Assembly (NCBI GenBank): GCA_900768685.1
Contig: CAAGDX010000028.1
Location: 1-63,103 of the forward strand
Direction: 5' to 3'
Source: Bacteroidales bacterium
GTDB taxonomy: Bacteria > Bacteroidota > Bacteroidia > Bacteroidales > Muribaculaceae
Length of the DNA: 63,103 nucleotides
Shown one piece after another: positions 1 through 8,519 of this stretch. The stretch's first letter is position 1; each line of letters starts with the position of its first letter. A program made the position numbers and the translations under genes. Below the pieces are notes generated by a model. It did not search any database. It was not told where the DNA came from and was given only the letters and a program-made list of their open reading frames with translations.

Positions 1-312
1 AATGAGGCTGTCAGTCATTGAGCAGGTTTGTTTGTGCTTAAAAGGGCGTGTGGCGAGCCACATAACCGTTAAGCACGGACAAAGATGCCAATGAATGGCA
101 GAGCACGCTAATAGATAAGTTAAAGAAACTAAACAATAAAATATAAAATGGCAAATACAAAATATATAAATAATACCAAAGTATCGCATCTTTTTGTTGC
201 TTTTTACCCTTCACTTCAGTCACTTAGCTCGCTAAGCTCCTTCAGTTCAGGACAAAAATCAATCAAAAATCTGCGACCTCATTTTTTTTAACTTTCTTTT
301 TGAAACAGGCTC
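1..312. mobile_element. MITE-like element, copy 1 (left end outside window)
   Basis: This stretch is near-identical to 41927-42229, differing by scattered substitutions and a few short indels. Position 1 aligns with 41927, so about 27 bp of the left terminus lie before the window. The right end is a terminal inverted repeat ending in CAGGCTC at 306-312, followed by TTA at 313-315, the same trinucleotide that flanks the complete copy. No convincing protein is encoded. Internal hairpins are at 34-76 (arms GTGCTTA/TAAGCAC outside, TGTGGC/GCCACA inside) and 86-100 (TGCCA/TGGCA). Ends of the GAGCCTGTTT type with a 3-bp target duplication resemble IS5-family (IS1031/ISL2-like) elements; that assignment is inference. 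Confidence 0.8.
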
Positions 313-334
313 TTACATTTTGCTTAATTTTTAT

Positions 335-342
335 TACTTTTG
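335..342 (+). promoter_or_regulatory. -7 promoter element of purU
   Basis: TACTTTTG matches the Bacteroidetes -7 consensus TAnnTTTG and lies 27 nt before the purU start. No TTTG sits at the usual 19-21 nt spacing; the nearest is 12 nt upstream (319-322). The usual -33 position would fall on the end of the miniature element. Confidence 0.55.
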
Positions 343-368
343 TGGTCAAAATTTGATAAAGAAAAAAC

Positions 369-1232
369 ATGGAGCAACATAATCATGCCATTCTGCGTAT
401 GCACTGCCCGGACCAGAGCGGCATTATCACCGTAATCACCGGGTTTATCAATGAAAATGGAGGTAACATTCTCTATCTTGACCAGTATGTGGATAGAGTC
501 AACGGGGTGTTTTATATGCGTGTGGAATGGGATTTAGACAAATTTGTTATCCCAAAAGACAAAATAAGCGACTATTTCCGCACTCTCTATGGAAAACGAT
601 ATAATATGACGTTCCGCATCAGTTTTACAGAACATGTGCAACGCATGGCTATCTTTGTTTCCAAAATGTCGCACTGCATCTACGACCTTCTGGCACGTCA
701 CACTGCCGGCGAATGGGACGTGGAAATACCTCTTATTATCAGCAATCACCCGGACTTGAAGATTATAGGAGAACAGTTTAACATTCCGTTTGAAGTTATC
801 CCTATCAATAAGGAAAACAAGGCTGAGCAGGAAGCAAAGGAGATTGAACTTCTGGAAAAATATGGCATAGACTTTATTGTCCTGGCAAGGTATATGCAGG
901 TGCTATCTACAGACTTTATAGAGCGTTATCCAAATCGTATCATAAACATCCACCACTCTTTCCTCCCGGCATTCGTGGGTGCAAAGCCGTATCATCAGGC
1001 ATACGAGAGAGGTGTAAAACTTATTGGTGCCACAAGTCACTATGTTACTGCCGAACTTGATGCAGGGCCTATTATTGAGCAAGATATCACGCGTGTTTCC
1101 CACAAAGACACTATCGCAGACTTGACGCACAAAGGTCGTGACTTGGAAAAAATAGTCCTCTCTCGTGCGGTGGAAAAGCATATACAAAGGAAAATCCTCA
1201 CTTTTGAGAATAAAACTATAGTTTTTAATTGA
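369..1232 (+). CDS. purU: Formyltetrahydrofolate deformylase
   Basis: A 287-residue protein, close to the ~280 of E. coli PurU. It hydrolyses 10-formyltetrahydrofolate to formate and tetrahydrofolate, balancing one-carbon pools and supplying formate for purine synthesis. An N-terminal ACT domain (about residues 7-85, opening with the typical CPDQSGI) precedes a formyltransferase fold. The catalytic region is visible as NIHHSFLPAF near residue 192 and LDAGPIIEQD near residue 230, carrying the Asn, His and Asp expected for the hydrolase. It is a single gene, with a miniature element directly upstream and a terminator directly downstream. Confidence 0.93.
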   Translation: MEQHNHAILRMHCPDQSGIITVITGFINENGGNILYLDQYVDRVNGVFYMRVEWDLDKFVIPKDKISDYFRTLYGKRYNMTFRISFTEHVQRMAIFVSKMSHCIYDLLARHTAGEWDVEIPLIISNHPDLKIIGEQFNIPFEVIPINKENKAEQEAKEIELLEKYGIDFIVLARYMQVLSTDFIERYPNRIINIHHSFLPAFVGAKPYHQAYERGVKLIGATSHYVTAELDAGPIIEQDITRVSHKDTIADLTHKGRDLEKIVLSRAVEKHIQRKILTFENKTIVFN

Positions 1233-1250
1233 AGCATATTTGAAAAACAT

Positions 1251-1280
1251 AAAGAGCTACCGATAGGCGGCTCTTTTTTG
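1251..1280 (+). terminator. Rho-independent terminator of purU
   Basis: AAAGAGC (1251-1257) pairs with GCTCTTT (1270-1276), with further partial pairing inside, followed by a T tract. It begins 18 nt after the purU stop. Confidence 0.8.
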
Positions 1281-1333
1281 TTTTTTCAGGCACTTTGTTC
1301 ATAGTATTGTGTATTATATTTCAAAAAAAATTG

Positions 1334-1532
1334 TAACTTTGCGATATGATAATTGAACATATAGTGATTATTTCTTAGACATACATAAAGCCGGAGAAAT
1401 TCACATGCGTTTTCAATTCAAGTGCTATAGATATGCACCATAATCCTCATACAGGATTCAAAACATATTTCCTTACTTTTAGTGGGGCAAGATTTAAAAT
1501 AAAATTTTTACGTAAAAATATATCTAAATATC
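1334..1532 (+). promoter_or_regulatory. Promoter and long leader of the GH9-deacetylase gene
   Basis: TAACTTTG at 1334-1341 is a consensus -7 box without a clear -33 TTTG, implying an untranslated leader of about 185 nt. The leader holds a small hairpin (AATCCT 1442-1447 with AGGATT 1453-1458) and a perfect 16-bp palindrome at 1504-1519, ending 13 nt before the start codon. No known riboswitch was recognised. This accounts for the 300-base gap between purU and the next gene. Confidence 0.5.
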
Positions 1533-4052
1533 ATGAAACGAGTTTTTGCTATTCTGAGTACAATATTAGTATCAACCTCATTGTGGGCAGCAAGTTGGAT
1601 AAGGATAAACCAATTGGGCTATCTTCCTAATGCTACGAAAGTGGCTGTGATGCTATGTAACGATGTTACCAATGTGGATTCTTTTCAAGTGATTGACGCT
1701 TTCACAGGCAAAGTTGTTCTCACAAGCCGGGAAATAGTGAAAACTGCACCATACGGCAAGATGAAATCCACTTTCCGCCTCAACTTCAGCCACGTCTCGT
1801 CTCCCGGCACATATTACATCAAGGCGGGCGATGCCATTTCCGACATATTTCCTGTGAATGGAGCCGTGTATAACGGCACTGCCGACTATGTGCTACGCTA
1901 TATGCGTCAACAGCGATGCGGCTACAATCCGTTTTTACGAGATAGCTGCCACGTGAAAGATGGATACATTGTGTATCATCCAACAAAAACAGGACAATTC
2001 CTTGATGTACGCGGTGGATGGCACGATGCCAGTGACTGCTTGCAGTACACCACCACAACAGCTAACGCTATATATCAGATGATGTTTGCTTATCAGCAAA
2101 ACCCTTCCGCTTTCAGCGATTATCATCAAGCAAATGGTGATGCCGGTGCTAACGGGATTCCCGACATAATTGATGAAATTTATTGGGGTATGGATTGGCT
2201 AAACCGCATGAACCCGGAGAAAGGAGAACTCTACAATCAACTTGCAGACGACCGCGACCATGTGGGTATGAGGCTACCGAAAGATGACCCTGCCGACTAC
2301 GGCTATGGACCCAACAACGGAAGACCCGTTTATTTCTGCACCGGTGAAAAGCAACAACGCGGCAAATTTCTCAACGCCACTATGGGTGTGGCAAGCACCG
2401 CAGGAAAATTTGCTTCAGACTTTGCCCTTGGCTCAAATATTTTGAAACCGTTCTACCCGGAATTTGCATCGCTAATAGGAGCAAAGGCTGCTGATGCTTA
2501 CCAAGTAGGACTTGACAAACCGGGCAACTGTCAAACGGCATCTGTAGTTTCGCCATACATCTACGAGGAAGATAACTGGGTTGATGATATGGAGCTCGGT
2601 GCTATAGAACTATATAAAACTACAGGCAATAAGAAATACCTCACTCAAGCACTGGAATACGGACGCCGCGAACCCATAACTCCCTGGATGGGTGCAGACA
2701 GCGTGAAACACTATCAAATTTATCCCTTCATGAATATGGGTCACTATCAGTTGGCTGTCACAGGCGGTAACCGTATTAAACGCGAATTTATTCGCAACCT
2801 CCGTTCCGGCATAGAACGTGTGCTACTTCGTGCCCAAGAACTTGACTCTCCTTTCCTCAACGGAATCCCAAGCGTGTGGTGTTCTAATAATCTTACCACA
2901 GCAATGCTCACACAATGTATCCTTTATAGACAACTTACCGGTGACCGACAATTTGAAGAAATGGAAGGCTCGTTACGCGACTGGCTTTTTGGTTGTAATC
3001 CCTGGGGAGTGAGTATGATTGTAGAACTCCCTATTGGTGGCAACTATCCCCGCCAGCCACACTCCTGCCTGGTGTATGAAGAAGTGGGCAACACTACGGG
3101 AGGCCTCGTGGACGGTCCTGTGTATCGCTCCATTTTTGAAAGTTTGCGAGGAATTAACTTGGCTATAGATATCCGCAATGGTTTCAAACCAAACAACTAC
3201 GATGATTTCCAACCGGACTACATGGTGTACCACGACAATATGCACGATTATAGCACCAATGAACCTACGATGGATGGAACAGCCTCGCTCACTTTCCCTC
3301 TTTCCACATATCAGATTGAAGGCATGGAACAAAGCAATGCCGCTGCAGACCGCAACATCTACAGTAATGGCGGCATAGTGAAAACAGACCCGTCCAAGAA
3401 GCAAATAAGCCTTGTTTTTACTGCTCACGACTGCGATGACGGTGCTCAATTCATTATTTCCACCCTCAAAAATATGGGCGTCCACGCTTCATTCTTCTTC
3501 ACAGGAGAATACATTCGTAGCCATGCCGATATAGTTAAGCGGATTCATGATGACGGGCACTACGTCAGTGTTCACAGCGATGCACATCTGCTATATATGC
3601 CATGGGAGAACTGCGACTCACTGCTCGTGAGCAAGCAACAATTCTCCAACGACATTCTTAAGGCTTACGAAGCACTCGCTAATACAGGTATCTCCAAATC
3701 CGAGGCTCCATACTTTATTCCGCCTTACGAATACTACAACTCTACAATTTCATCGTGGGCAAAGCAACTGGGACTGCAAGTGATAAACTTCTCACCCGGA
3801 ACAGGCACAAGCGACGATTACACTACACCGGAAATGCCTAATTATCTCTCAAGCAAACAATTGTGGAACAAACTAATGACATGTGAACGGCAACATGGAC
3901 TTAACGGACAAATAATACTGCTCCATTTCGGCACAGACCCGCTTCGCACCGATAAATTCTACAAAAGGTTGCCGAATATCATAAAGTCACTCGTAAAAAA
4001 AGGATATACCTTCACCCGCATTGACCAAGCAGTCGCACTAAACATCAAATAG
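1533..4052 (+). CDS. Secreted GH9 glycoside hydrolase fused to a polysaccharide-deacetylase-like domain
   Basis: The 839 residues begin with a signal peptide (cleavage near SLWA-ASW, residue 20). An Ig-like CelD_N domain (about 21-110, opening IRINQLGYLP) and a GH9 (alpha/alpha)6 barrel to about residue 610 follow. GH9 hallmarks are GGWHDASD near residue 161, which keeps both Asp of the usual DAGD motif, and DYSTNE near 571-576 with the candidate acid Glu. From about residue 623 a second domain shows a NodB/CE4-like pattern: HDCDDGA, SFFFTGEYI, VHSDAH and a late ILLHFGTD. The deacetylase motifs are divergent (no TFDDGP), so activity is uncertain. GH9 includes cellulases and exo-glucosaminidases; a deacetylase partner hints at amino-sugar polymers such as chitin oligosaccharides, which is inference. 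It is convergent with the next large secreted protein. Confidence 0.85.
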   Translation: MKRVFAILSTILVSTSLWAASWIRINQLGYLPNATKVAVMLCNDVTNVDSFQVIDAFTGKVVLTSREIVKTAPYGKMKSTFRLNFSHVSSPGTYYIKAGDAISDIFPVNGAVYNGTADYVLRYMRQQRCGYNPFLRDSCHVKDGYIVYHPTKTGQFLDVRGGWHDASDCLQYTTTTANAIYQMMFAYQQNPSAFSDYHQANGDAGANGIPDIIDEIYWGMDWLNRMNPEKGELYNQLADDRDHVGMRLPKDDPADYGYGPNNGRPVYFCTGEKQQRGKFLNATMGVASTAGKFASDFALGSNILKPFYPEFASLIGAKAADAYQVGLDKPGNCQTASVVSPYIYEEDNWVDDMELGAIELYKTTGNKKYLTQALEYGRREPITPWMGADSVKHYQIYPFMNMGHYQLAVTGGNRIKREFIRNLRSGIERVLLRAQELDSPFLNGIPSVWCSNNLTTAMLTQCILYRQLTGDRQFEEMEGSLRDWLFGCNPWGVSMIVELPIGGNYPRQPHSCLVYEEVGNTTGGLVDGPVYRSIFESLRGINLAIDIRNGFKPNNYDDFQPDYMVYHDNMHDYSTNEPTMDGTASLTFPLSTYQIEGMEQSNAAADRNIYSNGGIVKTDPSKKQISLVFTAHDCDDGAQFIISTLKNMGVHASFFFTGEYIRSHADIVKRIHDDGHYVSVHSDAHLLYMPWENCDSLLVSKQQFSNDILKAYEALANTGISKSEAPYFIPPYEYYNSTISSWAKQLGLQVINFSPGTGTSDDYTTPEMPNYLSSKQLWNKLMTCERQHGLNGQIILLHFGTDPLRTDKFYKRLPNIIKSLVKKGYTFTRIDQAVALNIK

Positions 4053-4100
4053 TACAAAGAGGGTGTATCAAAAATAATTTTGTATGCTAACAAAAGTACG

Positions 4101-4136
4101 ACAAAGCCCCGACTTGATAAAGTCAGGGCTTTGTTT
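4101..4136. terminator. Bidirectional terminator between two convergent secreted hydrolases
   Basis: ACAAAGCCC and GACTT (4101-4115) pair with AAGTC and GGGCTTTGT (4120-4134) around one mismatch and a 4-nt loop. Pyrimidine/T-rich flanks on both strands fit termination in both directions. Confidence 0.8.
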
Positions 4137-4188
4137 CATATTTTACTAACATAAGATGGTATATCAATTTTGATACGCCATCAAACTC

Positions 4189-7100
4189 TTATTTCACTGC
4201 TATTTTACCTGTGACCACTTCTCCGGAAACGGTAGTTGCTTTTACCAGATAAACGCCGGGGAGAAGCAGAGAAGTGGAAATGGAATCAGCCTTTTTAGAT
4301 GCTGTAAGAGAACCTAAAGTGCTATAAATACTAATTTCAACCGCTTCTGCTCCAAGCACTTTCACCTCGTTGTCACTGTAGATTATGCGAGCGGCGGAAG
4401 AAACAGAGATTTCATCTAATCCTGTGGCTTTAGAAATACCTGTGTAGCGTGCTATACCCTGCCCCTGAACACATACCCAAACATTCAGAGTATTGTCATC
4501 CGTGACAGTGCCGGCAATATTGGTAATTCGTTGTAAATTTCCTGATGTTCCCAGTCCTTCTTCAGGATAGAAAATATTCTTGGAAACGATATTTTCAAAT
4601 CCGTTTGTTACGTCAAACATCAAAAATCCGCCTTTGGTATTTGAGTCCAAATAAGACGTTGCAAACAAGTATTTTTTATTTCCGTAGTTTATTTGATTTA
4701 TAGCCGTTCCGTAAGCATTATTGCCGAATAACGATGCATCAAGTGAAGACTGTGCAGTGCCTTCAGCATTGAAAAGCGTTGGATATTTATGATAGCTGTC
4801 AAGCCAGAAACTGCCGTCTGCATTCATGATAATACCTGCAGAACCTCTACCGTCACCACCTGCAAAATCACTGCCATCACTGTTTTTAAGTGAAATTATG
4901 GTTGGTGTAGAACTTGCAGCACCATCTTTAATTGTATAGACGAGCATCTGACTTGTTCCATCATTTGTAACAAGTATTTTGCCGTCCGCCCATGTTCCGT
5001 AAGCGTTTATTTGTGCACCCATAACCACACCGCCATGTGTTGTGTCAGAAATAATCTTCCTTGGTGCAGCATCGGCAGAATCCCAGCAATACACAGTGAA
5101 TGTATGGCTCACATCCGCTGCATTTGATGCTATGAGTTTGCCGTCAAAGGCAAGCAAACTTGAAAGTTGATAAACGCCACCGCTCACACCGCTCACACTT
5201 GCAGTGCCTGAGTATGCACCCGTAAATGCATCTAAAACAACGATTTCCGGTGTCATATAATTACCTGTTTGAAGCACATAAAGTTTATCTTTCAAGTATG
5301 CCACAGAGCGAATAGGTTTGGCAGATAAGTCCATCCAATCTGCAAGGCTACTGTTTTGAGAATATTTCCACTCAAGTTTCATTACATCAATAGTATAATC
5401 AACCTCGGTATTTTCCTGTGCAGTACCATTTATAGTAATGGTGCGAGTATTTATGTCTTGAGATTGAACATTCAGAGTGGCAGTGTGATTTCCGGCTTCC
5501 GTAGGATGATAAGTAATGGTAACCGTAGTTTCACCCGCTTTACGGTCTATCACAGTCTTGTCTATGCTGAAGAACGCCGCATTGTCACCTGAAAGAGAAA
5601 GACGCATATCACTGTACAAGTTATCCGCATTTATTTTCACTTGCGTAGTTACACTTTTGTTTTCAAGCGTAGTCATGGAAACACTTGAACTTGAAGTATT
5701 TATCCACGGCATTTGTTCACCGGCATAGAACAAATTCCATACTTGTGAAGTGTACGTATTATACCCTGTGGTGTAACTTAAAATTTGATTTCCTTCAATA
5801 GCAAGATTGTAGAAAAGAATGTCGTGGATAGGCTTCACGGGATTACTTGTCCAAGCGGCATAGTTCATATTGTTTGCAATGGAAGAATCAGACTTGTATG
5901 GGCTGAAAATGTTCTTGAACGTAATATTTGTGATAGCACCGGAACCGGACATATCACCCTTTATAGAGCCAAAGTAGAAATCATCTATAAAGCACATACC
6001 TATAAGTCGTTCCGTACGATAGACGTATATATCTTCAAAGTGAATATCGTTGAAATAAGTGCTGTTCAGTGAGCAGATATTCATGGCTCCGCGTTCGCTG
6101 AGTTTATTGTGATTCCATCCGTCATCGTAGTTAAACAGCACATAGCAGTCATCAAATCTGATATCGGAATAGTAGCAATTTGTTTCCGCTCCAAGTCCAA
6201 GTCCGTTGTTGCAATCGTTCCATGTTTGGATATATCTGAACCGGAGATTCTTGTTAGGCATAGTTTGTGCAGGGCTACCGGATTGAGCGCCTTTGATAGC
6301 GATAGCATCATCACCGGAGTGGATAAACATATTTTCAAACGTACTGTTTGACGTGTTACCTATATCAAGTCCGTCTGATGAAGGACAACGAGTAGCCACA
6401 ATGTTCACGTTTTTGAAGTGAGTATTTGTACAGTTGCTCACACAGACCGACCAGCAATTTCCTCGGTGAGGGTGAATGGTGACACCTTCCACATCTACTC
6501 TACCGCCGGACCAGTCAACACCGAGCAAAATCTTCTTAGCATTCGTTGCAATAAGTCCGCGACCATAAATCTTTGCACCGTTTCCGCCCACAACTCCAAC
6601 TATACCATTTATCACGGCACCGGAAGCGATATATATTTTCGCATCTTCTTTTATCTGCAAGAAACCATCGGTGTATGAGTTGTAAAGATTGTGATAACCG
6701 GCTGCAAAATAGTGTGTTTTAGTAGCAGCGTCATAAACGTAACCGCTATTTGTGAGTTTCGGGTCACTATGGTCTATGCTGCTCGCAAAAAGATGAATAA
6801 AACCGCCAAAATAGTCATCGTCATAAATGATAGTCATTTTTTGGTCCGCTTGGCGAGTCTTGAAACTGACACAGTTGCCATAGCGTTTCACATCGTAAAT
6901 CTTCACGTCGTGCGGAAGAATACGAAACGACGTAAAGTCCTGGTCACGAGCCACTTCAATATTTACTTCTTTGCCGTCTTCAAATTCCAGCATAGAGAAA
7001 TTCACCTCACGGTTCCAGAAATTTATGTCGGAATACGTAGGAGCATAGTGCCCGTTTACTGCCACATTAAATTTTCTTGTAGCATCAGCCAGATAAGAAT

Positions 7101-8382
7101 ATCCGGAAGGAATAGCATGCGTAAGAACTGTTCCATCGGAATAGTTTTCACCATTGACGTATGCTGTGGAATAAGACCATGTGGGGTTTTTGCTTACAGA
7201 AGCCATAGATGCACTTATGCGTTTAGACGGCATTTTGCCTTTGGCTTTCACCACTGCATACACTGTTCCACTAACATCACCAACCCAACGTCCTGTCCAT
7301 ACATTTGCATCTTTGAAAAAATGAATACTCTGAGCACCTTCGTAGGAAGTATGCACAAAGATATCTTCCGTAGGTTCCACACAAGTCACTTTGAGTTCTT
7401 TAGTGTTTGCTTGCGAAAATTCCGGTGTTGCCGTCTGATTGGTAATATTGCCATTTATCACTTCTGCTGCTATATCTGATGTATTGCTATAACTACCTGC
7501 AAAAACGCAGTTCAGCACACTCGCATTTTGCGTTCCTCCAAGTATTCCACTCACGCTCTTGCCGTTGAGAAACATCTCACAATAGCAATTCTGAATGGTA
7601 GTGCCTGTTTGAGTCATTTCTCCGGCAATACCACCAAGTTTTGACCCTTCAATATTTATGGAGCCATAGCCGGCACAGTCGTAAATGTCGGCAGTTACAC
7701 CCGCCGGCTTTTTAGTGTTTGAATAGCCGACAATACCGCCCACGCAGTCACTTGTGGCATAGATATTTCCCATGAATGTACATCCCGCTATGTAACTCGG
7801 ACCCACTTCCTGATGTCCGACAATACCACCGACGTGGTCTTTTCCCCAAATAAGCGTATTTGTAACAGAGCAATCTATAATTTGACCTGAAGAAACACCG
7901 GCAATACCACCAATGCAACCTTTTGCAGACAGTGCTGAATTAGTCACATGGCAGTTGCGTATTGTTCCGCCATGCTGTTCCCAGTTACCATTTGTGGAAA
8001 CAAGCACACCGCACCAGTCACCACCTGTGATAACTGCTTGGTCTATAGTAAGGTTTTTTACTTCTCCCGGTGCAAGGATTCGATTAAAAAGTCCTACACC
8101 GTTATAGCCTGACGTAATCCATAAACCAACAATATGATGTCCGTCACCATCAAATACTCCCTTAAAGTTCCCTAAAGGATTCCATAGCATACCATGGATG
8201 ACTATATCATTTGTCATACGAAAATAGACACCCTCCTGATTCTCAAAATCTCCTACGTGAATCAAATCCTCCTTTGTTTGCACTTTATACGGATTTTCCG
8301 CAGTTCCGGCACCGCGATAAACCCATGCCCAAGATGAAAAGGATACACAAAGCAATGATAGTAATAGAAAGAACTTTCTCAT
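4189..8382 (-). CDS. Very large secreted beta-helix glycoside-hydrolase-like protein with C-terminal sorting domain
   Basis: The 1397 residues start with a signal peptide (cut after SSWA, residue 19). Residues ~60-310 are GLUG-type repeats (GGIAG, GGIVGH, GGIVGY, GGIAGE). A right-handed beta-helix of clan GH-N type (GH28/GH49-like) spans ~480-880, with SSDGLDIGN near 669 and SGDDAIAIKG near 687 providing the Asp cluster expected for catalysis. Residues ~900-987 look like an Ig-like choice-of-anchor repeat, ~997-1320 like a beta-propeller or DUF4623-type region, and ~1348-1397 like a type IX secretion type-A sorting domain (IYSTLG, LLPGVYLVK, GKIAVK). Substrate is unknown; pectin- or dextran-like glycans are possible from the fold. 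A -7 box TAATTTTG lies upstream at 8422-8429. Confidence 0.8.
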   Translation of the reverse strand: MRKFFLLLSLLCVSFSSWAWVYRGAGTAENPYKVQTKEDLIHVGDFENQEGVYFRMTNDIVIHGMLWNPLGNFKGVFDGDGHHIVGLWITSGYNGVGLFNRILAPGEVKNLTIDQAVITGGDWCGVLVSTNGNWEQHGGTIRNCHVTNSALSAKGCIGGIAGVSSGQIIDCSVTNTLIWGKDHVGGIVGHQEVGPSYIAGCTFMGNIYATSDCVGGIVGYSNTKKPAGVTADIYDCAGYGSINIEGSKLGGIAGEMTQTGTTIQNCYCEMFLNGKSVSGILGGTQNASVLNCVFAGSYSNTSDIAAEVINGNITNQTATPEFSQANTKELKVTCVEPTEDIFVHTSYEGAQSIHFFKDANVWTGRWVGDVSGTVYAVVKAKGKMPSKRISASMASVSKNPTWSYSTAYVNGENYSDGTVLTHAIPSGYSYLADATRKFNVAVNGHYAPTYSDINFWNREVNFSMLEFEDGKEVNIEVARDQDFTSFRILPHDVKIYDVKRYGNCVSFKTRQADQKMTIIYDDDYFGGFIHLFASSIDHSDPKLTNSGYVYDAATKTHYFAAGYHNLYNSYTDGFLQIKEDAKIYIASGAVINGIVGVVGGNGAKIYGRGLIATNAKKILLGVDWSGGRVDVEGVTIHPHRGNCWSVCVSNCTNTHFKNVNIVATRCPSSDGLDIGNTSNSTFENMFIHSGDDAIAIKGAQSGSPAQTMPNKNLRFRYIQTWNDCNNGLGLGAETNCYYSDIRFDDCYVLFNYDDGWNHNKLSERGAMNICSLNSTYFNDIHFEDIYVYRTERLIGMCFIDDFYFGSIKGDMSGSGAITNITFKNIFSPYKSDSSIANNMNYAAWTSNPVKPIHDILFYNLAIEGNQILSYTTGYNTYTSQVWNLFYAGEQMPWINTSSSSVSMTTLENKSVTTQVKINADNLYSDMRLSLSGDNAAFFSIDKTVIDRKAGETTVTITYHPTEAGNHTATLNVQSQDINTRTITINGTAQENTEVDYTIDVMKLEWKYSQNSSLADWMDLSAKPIRSVAYLKDKLYVLQTGNYMTPEIVVLDAFTGAYSGTASVSGVSGGVYQLSSLLAFDGKLIASNAADVSHTFTVYCWDSADAAPRKIISDTTHGGVVMGAQINAYGTWADGKILVTNDGTSQMLVYTIKDGAASSTPTIISLKNSDGSDFAGGDGRGSAGIIMNADGSFWLDSYHKYPTLFNAEGTAQSSLDASLFGNNAYGTAINQINYGNKKYLFATSYLDSNTKGGFLMFDVTNGFENIVSKNIFYPEEGLGTSGNLQRITNIAGTVTDDNTLNVWVCVQGQGIARYTGISKATGLDEISVSSAARIIYSDNEVKVLGAEAVEISIYSTLGSLTASKKADSISTSLLLPGVYLVKATTVSGEVVTGKIAVK

Positions 8383-8421
8383 GGTTGTAATAATTAATTA
8401 GTAAACAGTGGTACTTTTTTG

Positions 8422-8429
8422 CAAAATTA
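8422..8429 (-). promoter_or_regulatory. -7 promoter element of the 1397-residue beta-helix gene
   Basis: Read on the minus strand this is TAATTTTG, matching TAnnTTTG, 39 nt before the start codon. A weak -33 (ATTG) lies about 18 nt upstream. Confidence 0.5.
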
Positions 8430-8519
8430 TTTGTTTTTTCTGAAAAACAATAAATAATTATATTTTTTTTATTTGAGCCGAGTTTCAACAGCTGCTACAT
8501 AATGAACATTCTGTTTATC

